From assembly GCA_000231825.2 (NCBI GenBank), contig JH720351.1, forward strand, positions 124,001-188,000: a stretch of 64,000 bases of DNA, read 5' to 3'. The first letter of the stretch is position 1; every line of letters begins with the position of its first letter. Shown here in pieces: positions 13,795-26,036 of the stretch. A program made the position numbers and the translations under genes. The notes beneath the pieces were generated by a model, which had not been told where the DNA came from, ran no database searches, and saw only the letters and a list, made by a program, of their open reading frames with translations. Source of the DNA: Tetrahymena elliotti 4EA (Eukaryota > Ciliophora > Oligohymenophorea > Hymenostomatida > Tetrahymenidae).

Positions 13795-15383
13795 TATATT
13801 TTTTCCTTTTTTTTAACTTTTTCAAAATTAATCAATTATTTTTTTAATAATTTAATTTTTAACTATCAGAAAGATATTTTCTTTTTTCTAATTAGCTTCC
13901 AAAAGAACAATATTGGATATTGAAATACTGTGTAGCGTCATTTATATGTGCCTTTAATCTAAAAGAAATTATTATTTGCTTATATCTACAAAGAATTTTA
14001 TCTGCTTAATTTCAATCAAATGTAATCATATATTGTGTCATTTATTTTAGTGATATCATTTATGCTTTAAAGTAATATGTTTTTTATTTTTAATACTTTT
14101 AACTTAGTTGCTATTCTTGTAATCTACAGTCCGTACTCAATTTTATTTAGCCCAAAAAAGAATAATATTTATTTAATCAATTAAGACCATAAGTTCATTT
14201 TGCTTCTTTTTTTTTTCAATTTAAGTTTATAATTGATTGTAAACAAAATTTTAATTTTTAAGCAGCTGTAAGTAAATTCAAATTAATAAACTTCTTTAGC
14301 TTAACTACTCTGATATTAATATGTAAAACATCTATTCATGATCAACAATATTATTTTGCTTTAAAGATGTGCTGTAGGTTAAAGAGAATATATAAAGAAG
14401 ATATATGTGATAAAAAACAAGCAAATATAAAAATTATGTTTTAAATTCTCATATTTACAATCATTTAAAACTAATAAATTTATATTTTTAAATTTTATAA
14501 TAACAATAAGTAAGAATATAAAAAAGTTTCATGCACTATCTTATTTGAAACAAATATTTTTTTCTATATTTGAAGAATTTTGGATAAGTTGTGAAAAATC
14601 TCTATCTATATAGTGAAAATAAAAGTGATTTTATCTTATCTGCCATATCTTTATTTTGAAAAGCAGTAAAAAGTAATTTTTCCAATGCAAATTTTCATTT
14701 AAATTTCTTTTTTTCTTTGGTTTTTATATTAATGAAGAACTAAACCTTCCAATTTTTTCATAAAAAAACTACCTTTCTTATCATATTTATATCATATTAA
14801 ATTTTAAATAATTTCCTACAAAGACTGAAAAAAATTAGGTAAATTTAATAAAAAATATTTTAAATTTTGAAAGATAAAAATAGATTAATTTTTTAAATTA
14901 CATAAAAATAATTATCTTCATATTTTAGCTAAGAGTATCTATATTTATTTATTTTTGCTTTTTTAAAATACTTAAAATAATTTTGAAAAAAGATAATTTA
15001 GAAATCTTTTAACTCTGTCAGAAACTTGAAATTATAAAATGTGAAAGATTAAAATACAAGAAAGAAATGAATGAATGATATTATTGAATACTGAATTTTA
15101 ATTAGCTTGTAAAGTAGAATTAAATAATTTTATTGTATATGAATTAACAAATATATTAACTTTTAATAAAAATTATTTGAAGAATAGATTTTAAGATTTG
15201 TTTTGATTAAGTAATTTGATTGTTGTTTCTTGTTTTTATTTTTGAGATAAATTTTAATTTGTAGTATAAGTGATATTTTGTATTAATAGTTGTTTAATTT
15301 ATTTATAGTAAGATAGATGTATTACAAAATTTGATATGCTTATGGTTCTTTTTTTATATTTTTCTCAGATTAATACAATAAAT
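13795..15383. other. Intergenic, upstream of the b5 reductase
   Basis: About 1.6 kb between the start of the b5 reductase gene and the end of the next minus-strand gene. It is AT-rich, with no convincing frame on either strand. It probably carries the b5 reductase promoter and the 3' UTR of the neighbouring gene. Confidence 0.55.
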
Positions 15384-17714
15384 TCAAATATTTTCATCAT
15401 TTGTTTTTAAAATAATATGGTTAGGGATTGAGGGTATTTTTTTAAATTCTGACTTTTAGGGAGATTAGGAGGATTATTATTCCTATTTTATATCATTTTG
15501 ATCAGATAATCTTTGTTTCGTAAATAAAATGTCTTCGTTCGATTTAATATTATTAAGCATGTTTTCTTTTTAAACATTGTTATTTGTGTTGAACATAGTA
15601 TCTACCATTTGAGAGGTTTATTAGTTGCTTTGAGTGTTTGAGTTAGTTGATTTAACTGGTTGGTTAGTTTCTAAATCTACAAAGAATTCCATATCTAGAA
15701 GTCTTATTAATCTTTTATCAATTACTGACTAAGATTTCTCTATGTTGTAAATTTAATTAAAAGCTTCTTCTGCTTCTTTTGCTTTTATTTCTTCATCTTA
15801 GTTTATTGATTTCACTAACGAGAAACGCTCGAATTGAACTTTTTTTACATTTAATTTTTCAGTTGCAGAATTCTAAGGCATGGTTGATTGCAATTCCTTA
15901 TCTACTTTGATTTTTTATTTCTAATATTCATTTTCAAAGTCTTAGAGATAGAGAGTAGGCTTTTAAATAAACTCAAATAACTTAATTTGATTTTCATTGA
16001 GAAGGAGATATTTCAGTTTCTCAATTTCTATCAGTTTAGCTAAAATAAAAGATAAATCTAGTGAGTCGTACATTCTTTCAACTCCAAAATTTATCATTTT
16101 AGAAAAAGGTTTATTGAATTTAAAAGATTTTTGCAGCTTAGACATTACAAACTCACAAACAGAAAATTTTAATGCATTAAATGTTTTGAATAGAGCATTT
16201 GTAAAGACTTCTTTTACCCTTCTTATACCTATCACATAATCAACTTATGCACCTTTTTCTTACTGTTACTGTAATTGTTATTGTTAAATTTAGGATTAGT
16301 TTTAATTGAAATTCATGTTTGTGTATTATAAACCACTGAAATTTGTATTATTCAATATAAACTTTTCATTATAAGAGCTTAAGAAAAAGTTATTTTGAGT
16401 TTAATTTACGCTGTCTACAGCACTATCAAGTTAATTTTTTCTTTTGACTTCATTCCTATTGATGTATGGTAAATTAGGTTTTTTTTTCTTCTTAGAGAGT
16501 TCCACTACAGGAGTTTGAAGATTGTACTCAATATCTAAATTATTCCAGTCTTAATTTGTTAATCTTAGATGGGTTGTTCCAGAAAATTATTGTTGATTTG
16601 TTTATAAATTTTATCGAGAGCTTGGATTTAACTCTCCTCTCACTTACAGTTAGCATTTACTCTCTTCTCTTTTTTTCTAAAACTAAAAAAAGAAATTCAT
16701 CATTCTATATTCTAAGGAGATTTTTTAGAATGGAATACATACTATTAACCCAAGAAAGAAAAGGATATTAAAAATACCACCAATTAAGGAGAGTCCACTT
16801 TACAATTTTAAATAAGTTCTTTTATACTCTGACTGTTTGTTTTATTCTAGATTTATAAAAATCTCATATAGCTTGTTCTCTGTTTTTGTAATTTAACTCT
16901 CTTTGTCATAGCTATAAATGATTCGAATATCATTTTATATATTTTCAGTAATAAGTCCTTAATCTGAACTAACAGTAGTCTTTCTAAAATAAGTATTCAC
17001 ACTTTTTTAGACTGAATATTCAGAGCGCCACAATGAATTCTACACAATCGGTTTAAAAGGATTGTTTGAATTATCAGGCTAGAAGATGTAATTCACATAA
17101 TATAAGCCAAAAGCAATATTGCTTAACTTTTATTTTATAACATCTTGGCCTTGGCAATTAATTAAACAACTTTTAACCTAAATTTATAGCCTTTTAAAGT
17201 CTATTGCTCCAAATTATCCTTAGAGACTAATTTACTCGCTTAAAGGAAAGCAATATAGACTTTCATATTATAGATTTTCAAATTATCCCTCTGTTCCCTG
17301 CACTTAAAAGTGGGCCAAAGTGCATTGTTCCATTTAAATATTTTTAGTATTGGTAACTTATTCATATTTATTTGTGCTTTTATTAAAAACTTTTTAAGTA
17401 TCTACAAGCTCAACTTCTAAATAATAAATGGAGTCATCAATGAAATGGACTAAATCTTAATCTAAAATTCCCATTGCAAATGTATATGATTTCTAATCTA
17501 AAATCATCTCTTCTGGCTGAGACACAAGAGTTTCTTAAAATATAACATTTGGTTTTTCAAATTAAAAACATTCTTTAAGAATAGAGTAGGAGTAAATAGA
17601 CATTATAACAATAACCATCAGCGTTATTACTGCTCCAAAATTTGTTTTATGAGATTAAATTTTGTTAAATCTCATCTAAATAGGTATTCCAAACATATCA
17701 AATATTTATAGCAT
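15384..17714 (-). CDS. Ciliate-type two-pass membrane protein, function unknown
   Basis: One uninterrupted frame of 776 aa ending at TGA (plus-strand 15384-15386). Near the N-terminus MFGIPIQMRF precedes a hydrophobic segment (FGAVITLMVIVIMSIYSYS, about 28-46). A polar lumenal or extracellular-looking region of about 260 aa follows. A second segment (GLSLIGGIFNILFFLGLIVC) lies near 307-329. After that comes a long N/Q-rich, charged tail with a poly-Q block (about 478-487) and helices (IEKLKYLLLNENQIKLFEF). I recall similar 'putative transmembrane proteins' as a large family in Tetrahymena, but no biochemical role is known to me. The frame stays open upstream of the chosen ATG (codons reading SNKQRVE just before it), with no earlier ATG before a TGA. 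A short upstream exon carrying the real start is therefore possible. Confidence 0.75.
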
Positions 17715-19238
17715 CTCCACTCTTTGCTTATTGCTAAATAATCTACTAAAAATACCTTTATAATTTTTATGTTATCTATGATGTTTACTATCAAATTATT
17801 TAGATGTATTCTACAATAAGATTTAATAGTTAATTTCTGCTTTTCTTATTTCTTTCTAATCAAGATAATAAAGTAGCAGATCCTATATGCTTTTTTTATT
17901 CAAGCTTAAAGGGGTTTAGTACTCTCTTTTTTGTGCACATTCATATTCACTCGCTCACTCTCTTGCTCACTTAATTATCATTATCTAACCTAATATGCGT
18001 ACATACATACATTTAGAAATCAAATAAAAATCTTACCTATCTTAACTTAAAGCTCTATTAAAATTAAGTATTGTGTTTCACCCAAATGAAAGGCTACAAT
18101 CTATTAACCTCAAAAATCAGAAATCTAATCAATTTCAAGCAAACATTTCTACAAAGCTTTTTAAAAAATTTTACATAATTGGCTTATTAATAAAATTATA
18201 TAAAAACATTACTTCAAATAGAATTTCTCAGTGACTCAGTGATAAATTTATCTAATCTCATTTTCTTAGAAATTCGATATTTTCTATTAACTTTGATAAA
18301 AGAGTTAAACTTCCAAACAACAAAAAATCATTATTTCATACTAAAAAATATTATGAAAAAAATACTTGAAAAAAAATGTACATCTCTAAGAGCGGTTTAT
18401 TTTCTAAGTCTTCCCAAATAAACTGCTTACTAAACAGAAAATAAGCACACTCCCTCAAATTATTTAAATCTATTTGATATTAATTTATTAATAGCCATTA
18501 AAAATAAGATAAATATATAAGTTAATAAATGATTCTCTCAATCTATTTTTAAATATTTTCTTTAAAAAATACAACATATTTAATTTGATTTAAAAAAATC
18601 TACTTTTTACCCTATTACTTAAATTTATTAATTCAAAATGAGTAGAATAAAATCTAAATACTACATTATTTTTAGTTCAAATATGCTCCAAACTTAATAA
18701 CTAAATATTTATTTATCTTAAAAAGAATGAATATTCGAAAAATCTTATCTAACTTTTAATTATTTTTAATAAATAAAAAAAATTATTTTATTAATTACGT
18801 AACAATCTGATCTTTTAACATTATTCATAAAAAGTTAAAATATTTTATTCCTTGAAAATTAATAAATAAATATTTTTTAATGTAAGAAAGAAATTGCTAT
18901 TTATTTCCATTGAAAACATCAAATTTAATTAATCAAATAATCAAATTTTAATAAAAGATAATGCATTTTGTTAATAATAAGTGACAATTGAATATTACTC
19001 AATTATATTTTTACATTATTTCAAAACTATTAACAACTATAAAACTAATAAACAACTATTTTACAAATATTTGAAAAGTAAATTATTAATAGCTCATTTT
19101 TAAATTGTATAAATGTTGGAATTTTAAATTAAAAATTTTAATTTTTTTATTTTATTAATAGCAAGAATTGAAGATTAGGAATACATGCATAAAAAAACAA
19201 TTCAAAACTTTCGAACATGTAAAAAAATAAGTAAATAT
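17715..19238. other. AT-rich intergenic stretch
   Basis: About 1.5 kb upstream of the membrane-protein gene. Near 17945-18010 lies a short pyrimidine-rich tract and an ACAT repeat. Otherwise it is AT-rich with no gene I can support. Confidence 0.5.
19231..19238. repeat. Left target-site duplication of hAT element
   Basis: GTAAATAT directly precedes the left inverted repeat and matches CTAAATAT (19999-20006) at 7 of 8 positions. An 8-bp duplication is diagnostic of hAT insertion. Confidence 0.75.
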
Positions 19239-19254
19239 TAGAGATCGACAGAAT
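19239..19254 (+). repeat. Left terminal inverted repeat of hAT element
   Basis: TAGAGATCGACAGAAT. It pairs with the right repeat with two mismatches. Confidence 0.85.
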
Positions 19255-19639
19255 AATTCTCAATCCAGTGTTCGGCCATAAATTAAGGTATTAAAATAGA
19301 AATTTGGCCGAATTCTTTTTTGAATTCGATTTTTGCATAATATTCTCATTTTTCTTGTATAGAGAATGCTTAAAAAGTAAAAATTAATTTAATTAAAACA
19401 TATCAATCTTACTTAGAAAATTTATTCAACATCAATCAACAATCATTTAACAGAGATACATCAGAACAGATCTATCATGAAAGTAATAAAAAATTCAAGT
19501 TCTATGATAATAAGATTGAAGATAAGTTAAGTTTAGATTTTGATCTGTTAATTAAATTAGATTTTCATTAAAATGATGTTTAATTATCTTAAAATGATGA
19601 AAGAATAAAAATTCATCTTTAATAATTGGAACCTATCAA

Positions 19640-19812
19640 TAGAAAAGAAAGACCAGAATTATTTTGGAAAAAAAGAGAAATGGTCTGACCTCTATTATGT
19701 AAGTTTGAGTGAAATACTTATCAGCTCCAATGAGTAGCTCAAGTTCAGAGAGAGTATTTAGCACATCTAACTATATTCATAACGACTATCGGAATAGACT
19801 TTTACAATAAAA
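19640..19812 (+). pseudogene. hAT transposase dimerisation-domain remnant
   Basis: Reading from about 19640 gives RPELFWKKREMV, then an in-frame TGA, then PLLCKFE. One frame over, from 19709, the reading continues KYLSAPMSSSSSERVFST and NDYRNRLL. This reproduces the order of the hAT C-terminal dimerisation domain: the Trp-Lys region, PLL...., YLS.P.SS..SERVFS, then the RNRL block. A stop and a frame change break it, so no protein is made. The DDE catalytic core is absent from the element. Confidence 0.85.
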
Positions 19813-19909
19813 TTTATAAAAATTAATATTTTTAAAATATAATCATTACATTAGAAATTTTGTAATCGCAATTTACCAAATAATAGCTGAATTTGGCCGA
19901 ATATTCGGT

Positions 19910-19971
19910 ATTCTGCCTAATAAAATTTTTTTTTTGAGATAATTACTGCAGAATAAATCATTAGGCAGAAT
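19910..19971. repeat. Subterminal hairpin in hAT element
   Basis: ATTCTGCCTAAT at 19910-19921 is perfectly inverted as ATTAGGCAGAAT at 19960-19971, with a 38-nt loop. Confidence 0.8.
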
Positions 19972-19982
19972 AAAAAACTGAC

Positions 19983-19998
19983 ATTCTGTCCATCCCTA
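19983..19998 (-). repeat. Right terminal inverted repeat of hAT element
   Basis: Read on the minus strand it is TAGGGATGGACAGAAT. It is followed by the right target duplication CTAAATAT (19999-20006). Confidence 0.85.
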
Positions 19999-20006
19999 CT
20001 AAATAT

Positions 20007-20769
20007 GTTAAATATGTTAAAATCTCAGAAAATCAAGAGTATTAATGCTAGGAATCTAAATTATTAAAATATTAGGATATAAGATTAAAATATTAAATTA
20101 ATTTATTTTATCAATAATATTTTCAATTTAATGAAAGAAAAAAAGTTAATATATGATATGTGAAAACAAATAAAGAAATATTTATTATCTTTGAAAGAGC
20201 AAATCTTGATTATTTAAATAGAATAAATTATAAAGTCATATTACAATTAAAATAATATATTTTTATTATAATATATCATATTTCAACAATAATGATGTGT
20301 ATTATAAAATATTTTTTAAATATAATTAGTAATCTAATCATTTATACAAAAATTTTTTTGATAAACACACAGTTATTAAAAAATTTTTTAATAAAATTAT
20401 TTGTAATTATTATTTAAATAATTTCATTCTTAAAAAATGAAAGCTTAAAATTGAAAGAATAATCATGAAATAAAAAAATCTTAACTTAACAACATCTTAA
20501 ATTCAAAAAGAAGAAAATAATTTATTTTTTTTATTAAAAAGTGATTTTAAAGGTATTTGTTGTGTAAAGACTGACAGAAAAATATTTATAAATCTAAGAA
20601 TGCATAAATTCATTGAAATTAATTAATAATATAAACTCAGATAATTTATTCAAATATGAAAGCGAGAAAATCAATTAATATGGCAAATAAATAATTTAAA
20701 ATGAATGAATAGTATTTTATTATAAAATGTTGATTAATTATCTTGATATTTAAATCCTATCTATACTTT
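20007..20769. other. AT-rich intergenic stretch
   Basis: About 760 nt between the hAT copy and the end of a minus-strand gene. I see nothing recognisable beyond A/T-rich sequence. Confidence 0.5.
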
Positions 20770-21355
20770 TCATTATAATCTATTTATTTAATTCACTGGA
20801 GCAAATTCTTTTCTCACTTTCTATTGTTTGACATAATAACTCTTTTCATCACCTTGTAAAATTGGGTTTCTATGAGGCTGGATTTATTAGTGGTTCTATC
20901 TTGGTTTTCCTGGGTAAATATCATAAGTATTACTGCTTAATTTATTTAAATAGCTTTTTTAAATAGTGGGCTTCCATTAGTATTCTTTTTTAATTCTATC
21001 TTGACTATTTAACTAATTTTAATATTTATTCAATTAAAACTCATTTTTTTATTAGAAGATAAGCTATTTACGTCAAATACTACAGACTTCTATAAGTATA
21101 AGTTTGTTTATTTTAAAGTAGGTCTAAATGGTTTCTTTTAAATTAAAAAATGATTAGAATTTAACTTGAAGAATGAATTATCAAACTATTCTATTTTACC
21201 TCATTAACATTATTTTATAAAATTGGATCAGTAAAACCTAAATGCTAGTTCACAACGACATTGTGGTTACTTGGTAAATATCCAAAATGAGATTATGTAA
21301 CATCTGATCTCTTTGATGAAACAGACTAATTATCGCTTATGTAATCGTATTGCAT
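20770..21355 (-). CDS. Small unrecognised protein with an 18-nt micro-exon
   Basis: Three exons: 21355-21200 (52 codons), 21089-21072 (6 codons, KSVVFD), 21012-20770. They join in phase 0 to 138 aa ending at TGA. Introns are 110 and 59 nt with GT...AG ends. The protein is soluble, basic and rich in Asn and Gln, with blocks such as NTYDIYPGKPRQ, NPILQGDEKSYYVKQ and KVRKEFAPVNQINRLQ. There is no signal peptide or membrane segment, and I do not recognise the family. The three exons each keep protein-like codon use and the splice phases fit, which supports the model. Short proteins of this look are common among ciliary and cytoskeletal accessory proteins, but that would be a guess. Confidence 0.6.
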
Positions 21356-22555
21356 TGCTTAAAACTATTTTTACTCTTTAGTTTCTTACTTTCTACTTAT
21401 TTTTTGTTATAATATTAAAATTTTTTTCAACGTTTTTATATTATCTTTTTGAGAATTTATTAATTTCTAAATATAAATGCCTTGTTACCTTTTGAAATTT
21501 AACTGTAATTTCTTCCTTCAAAATGTACAATTAAAAAAAAGCATAAACCACTTCATTTAAATTAAAAAATATTTATAAGTTAAAATAAAAATAAAACATT
21601 TCTCAAAATTAAAAAAACATAAAATTAAGTCAAACTAAATTAAAATTTTTTCTTAGCATTTTTTTATTTTTTAAATAAATTAGTTATAATAAGATCTTAA
21701 TTAGATTTATAGCATAAACAATTAAAAAGAACAAGGTTAAATAAAAACTCATCTATGGTATTTGTTTAAACCAAATAAAAATAGATTTAAGAAAAATATA
21801 TTTTACTATTTTAATTGAAATATTTATATCTTAACTAAAATTTAATCAATATTTTATTTTTGTTTGATTTTAGGCTTTTTAACACCAATTTTTAGCAATA
21901 AAATAATAAAAAATGTTTTTATCAATTTTGAATATTTAATTTAAAATATATTATTTCAAAGACATAGAAATAAATACAGTTTATAAAAAAGAAATCTTTT
22001 AAATGAAAAACCAAGATAAATTTATCATAAGAAAATGAATTTCAATTAAAATATTCTAAAAATATTAGATTTAAGGATATTTCGGAATAATAATGTTTGA
22101 TACATTAAAAAAAATTTATGAAAAGTATTTAAAGATAAATTTGAATAAGTTAATTAATTTTTACATTTTTTTTTAAGTAAAATAGTCCTTATGGTTGATA
22201 CTTCTTAATTTTAATATTTTTAAGATTAAATAGAGAGTTATGAAGAATCTAAATTTTAAATTAATATTTTATTTTTTAAAAATCTGAACAGAGAACAGAG
22301 AAAATATTTTGTGATTTTAAAAATGTAATATTAAAAATTAATTTGAAATAAAAATATTTTATTAAGATTAATTAATATTGAATATAAAAAATAAGGTGTT
22401 TTATTTTTTGAGAAAATTATGAAAATTTCAATAAATTGATAGCAAGTGAAAATTAATCATTCATTCAATACAAACAAAGCAAAATAAATATTTTTGAGGA
22501 CAATTATTTTAAAATATTAGTATTTTACCATTTATTCTATTTTCGCAGTTAAATG
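21356..22555. other. AT-rich spacer between two minus-strand genes
   Basis: About 1.2 kb, strongly A/T-rich, with no protein-like frame. It could in principle be a long intron joining the two small genes. But the upstream gene ends in a clean in-frame TGA before any usable donor, so I keep them separate. Confidence 0.5.
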
Positions 22556-23224
22556 TCAGAATAATTTTTAGTTTTAAGATAATATATGTTGAGATAAAAT
22601 ATCATCTAAGCTTGGATTCTAAAACTAATTTTGGTTGATGTTTAATTTTGAAAAGAGTTAGTTTAGCTCATTTTGATTGAATTAATTTTTGGTTTTTATG
22701 ATCTACTCTCCAAAATTAAATTAATTTATAGCCTGATTGACCGTAGGATTATGAAAAACGCATGAAACTTCCTACTAACTAAAGCTTTAGTTTGAACCCT
22801 ATCTATTTTACTAATTATCAATAATGCTATTACTTCCATAATTGGGTAAAAAACTATTATTATTTTGATTTTATAAAATTCTTTAATTGCTGTTGCTGTA
22901 ATTCTACTATGCTTATTTTACACTCTATTCATATATCTTTTTATTTTTGTATATTTATTCATAGTTTTTATTAATAACATTCTGATGGATATCTTGATGA
23001 TTTACAAATTTATTAGAAGGCTCAGTCAATTAATCAATATTGTCTAAAGAAATTAAGTCTAATTAATCTATTTTAACATCAAATTAGCTTCCACTGGATA
23101 ATAGATTCATGAAATTTGCTACTGCTTCATAAAAATTACCTTCTTTGATAGCATTCTCAAAATTTCTCATTACTGTTTCAGTTTTATTTGTTTAAACAAT
23201 ATTGTCTTGATTATTATTTTCCAT
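22556..23224 (-). CDS. N/Q/S-rich protein, function unknown
   Basis: One open frame of 222 aa starting MENNNQDNIVQTN and ending LSQNQKLF before TGA. Residues about 19-45 form an amphipathic helix (MRNFENAIKEGNFYEAVANF). The remainder is low-complexity Asn, Gln and Ser with repeated NQ-F-containing pieces (INQFNFGEQ, NELNQLFSKLNINQNQF). No membrane segment or catalytic motif is visible. It could be a regulatory or scaffold protein; I do not recognise a family. More than twenty in-frame TAA/TAG codons serve as Gln. Confidence 0.6.
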
Positions 23225-23779
23225 CTTCTTTAACTAATACAAATTATTTATTTTATTAAATTTTGTTAAATTATTTGATTAACTTTCCAAAAGAAAGTTT
23301 GGTTTCTAATGATTTATGTCTTGTTAAATATTCTAATAACTGATGATAAAAAATCACATGTTTAATTTTATTTTATTTTTTAACAAATTAATACATCCTA
23401 ATCTACATAAGTATTTATTTCTAAAGCAAAAAAATATTTTATTGGCTATGTAAAAAAGCAATATAAGATTATCTAATATGTCTAAATTAAATTAAAAGGC
23501 TAAGAAACTAGGATAGTTGTTTCTCATACAAAATATATATTTCTTAAACTATTTATTAAATAATGTTTTTCAAACAAAAATCAAATTTATAATTTTAAGT
23601 GTAATAAGATTAATTAGAAATTTCGCTCTATAGCAAAAAGAATATCTACATAGAATTAATCAAAAAGTATATAATTTGTTAGAATTGATAGATAAAAAAT
23701 ACAAAAAAGACAAATCAGGTGAAAAGAATTTAAATAATTTTGAATTTAGTTTTATAAAAAAATAGCAATTTTAAAGGAA
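23225..23779. other. Divergent promoter region
   Basis: About 555 nt between two divergently read genes, AT-rich. It should hold both promoters; no specific element is recognised. Confidence 0.55.
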
Positions 23780-24097
23780 ATGGATTCTTAGCAAAGAAAG
23801 TTTATTTACAGATGCAAATAGTGCAGATAATAGCTATTTCAAAAAGAAGACATATAGCATGAAGCAAAAACATAAAAAGATAAATGCACATCAATATATA
23901 TTTCTGAAGAGGTAGAATGGATTCAAAATAGGCAAACTGAAGAATGGGAGCACAATTTAAATTGCCCAAAATGTAAAAATAAAGTTGGTGAAATCAAGTT
24001 AGATGGATTGTAATGTAGATGCGGTGAATGGATTATCCCTGGTGTTTAAATGAGTCTTGGCAAAGTAGATAAAGTTATAGATTTATCAAGCAAATGA
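23780..24097 (+). CDS. Stand-alone DUSP12/Yvh1-type zinc-binding protein
   Basis: A single exon of 105 aa. The whole protein matches the C-terminal zinc-binding domain of the DUSP12/Yvh1 phosphatases. It has YRCKQC (C12, C15), H27, then KDKCTSIYISEEVEW (C36; the family has CTSYFIEPVQWM). It then has NCPKCKNKVGEIKLDG (C62, C65) and QCRCGEWIIPGVQ (C79, C81). The cysteine pairs expected to bind two zinc ions are all present. The dual-specificity phosphatase domain with its HCx5R loop is missing, and none is visible upstream in either frame or strand. In yeast the Yvh1 zinc domain alone supports 60S ribosome assembly by displacing Mrt4; a similar role is an inference. Confidence 0.85.
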
Positions 24098-26036
24098 AAA
24101 AAAAAACCAAATAATTGAAAACAAAAAAAACAAAAACAATAAAAAAATGACAAATTTATTTTTATTTAACCTACTACTTGTATTATCATGTTAAAATACT
24201 TATAAAAAATAAAAGTTGTAAATAATTTAAAAATTATTCCTTCTTTTAACCACTGTAAACTAAAATATGAAAATTTTATTTGGCATGTTGATAAACTTCT
24301 CAAATTTTAAGGATAATTTAATATTTCTATGATCGAAAATGACTGCAAATATCATATCTACTTTATAATTTTTTGAATTAAAGAAGATAAATATTTAAAT
24401 AGGTGTTTATTTTATTATTAAAATTATTAAGTGAATATGTCTGGGCTTAAAAACAAATTTTTAATAATGCTTACACCCAAAAATAGGATTCAATGAGTAT
24501 TAATAATAAAATCAGTTTAATTTAAAATATTTCTAAAAAGTTTAGACATATATATGATAGAATATAAGCTTTTTTATTTTTTTTACCTAATATAATTAAA
24601 ATACTCAATTAAATATTTTTAATAAAAGTTGGTCACTTTAAAGTATTTTAATTCATGAAACTTTTAATTCAAAAATTAATCATTTTGTTTCACTGAACTT
24701 TTAAAATAAACAATAAATTAAATTTATTTTTATAGTTTAAAAATAAAAAACAGTTAATCGATAATCAAAAAGCTATGTTAGAATAAATAAGAAAGCCTAA
24801 AAAGAATTATTTTAAAGGGAGTAAGAGACATAAATACTAAAAGTATCAAATTAATTAAAGAACTAATAACATTATTTTTCATACGAATGTATTATTTGAC
24901 TAAGAATGTCTAAAAAATATCTTTTTTGAAAACTTCAATAAAAAATGAAATTTATTTATTTTGAATAAAATATTAAAATTTGTAATTTCTCAAATTTCGG
25001 TTTGATACGTTTGAGTACTGATTTAAAGAGCTTTAATTATGATGACGTTTAAAATATGTGACACTAGACAAACTAGAACTAACTTCTTCTTTAATGTTTA
25101 TCTTGAGCCATCTAACTTTTAGTTTTTTGAAAGGTAAAATTTAATTTACAATTATAAATTTAAATTGTTAAAAACTTTTAATTCTTATGAAATTGTAAAC
25201 AAGTAAAATAAGTGTTTTTAGATTCATCTTCTATTACAAGAATTAATTTATAGAACAAATGAAGAAATATAATTTTACCACATAATCATTAAATATTTTT
25301 TTATTTAGCTTACTATAACCTCTTATGATTACATATCGTATTTTACTCCTTTCAAGCCTAGCTATAGATATTAAAATCTATTAAATAAGCCATCCAAAAT
25401 TTTGCAATAAAATATAAATAAAGATTTATGTCTAAAATTTATTCTATTAGATAAATAATTTAAGTAAAGTTGGTTGAAAAAAAGATTAATCAGACTCATA
25501 TTAATTAAGAACTATTTAATCAAGAGCAAAAATAAATAATTGTTTAGTGATGAAAATTACATTTTAGTTCTTAAAGTATCAAAATAAGTTTTAAAAAAAT
25601 ATAATGATAATTTAAATAGAAACTATTTTTAATAATTTTAAAATTGACATTTTGATGTTAAATTCTTAAATAATTTTTTTACTTAGAAATTTAATCTATT
25701 TTTTAATAAAATAAATGCTTTAAACTGCATCTGATTTTCATAATAGGGGAGGAAATAAGCAAATATATTTTTCAAATTAAAATAAGTTTTAAAATCGTTA
25801 TTAAGTAAGGAATTTTATTTTTTTGCAAATTTTGAAACACAAAAAAAAGAGAGTCCTATGATTTTTTTATCTTTTAATTTATACAAACAACAATTTCAAA
25901 CAAATTGAATTCAGTTTTTTTATTTGTTTATTTCATTCAATTTTTTGTTTTAAAAAAGGTGAACTTGTAAATTATTGGAGAAATTAAAGAATAGTAAAAA
26001 TAATCAAAAATAGTAAAAAACCAAAAAATATTGAAG
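24098..26036. other. AT-rich intergenic stretch
   Basis: About 1.9 kb between two plus-strand genes. I see no protein-like frame on either strand and no RNA gene. Confidence 0.5.

Larger units (their letters stand above)
19239..19998 (+). mobile_element. Decayed hAT-superfamily DNA transposon (760 bp)
   Basis: The ends are inverted repeats. The left end starts TAGAGATCGACAGAAT (19239-19254), and the right end, read on the other strand, is TAGGGATGGACAGAAT (19998-19983), matching at 14 of 16. TAGGGATG-type ends are typical of hAT elements. The flanks carry a 7/8 matching 8-bp duplication. Inside is a remnant of the hAT C-terminal dimerisation region. The element is far too short for a full transposase of several hundred residues, so it is an internally deleted, non-autonomous copy. 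A perfect 12-bp stem (19910-19921 with 19960-19971) near the right end and a CGAATTC/GAATTCG palindrome near 19309-19328 are subterminal inverted repeats, often bound by transposase. Confidence 0.85.

Noticed and set aside
15997..16239. Plus-strand 80-codon frame
   Set aside because: It is the complement of the 776-aa minus-strand gene; residue use is not protein-like.
16683..16742. An intron in the 776-aa gene after the second membrane segment
   Set aside because: My first reading dropped a base. Rechecked, the frame runs through GLIVCIPFQKISLEYRMM without a stop, so no intron is needed.
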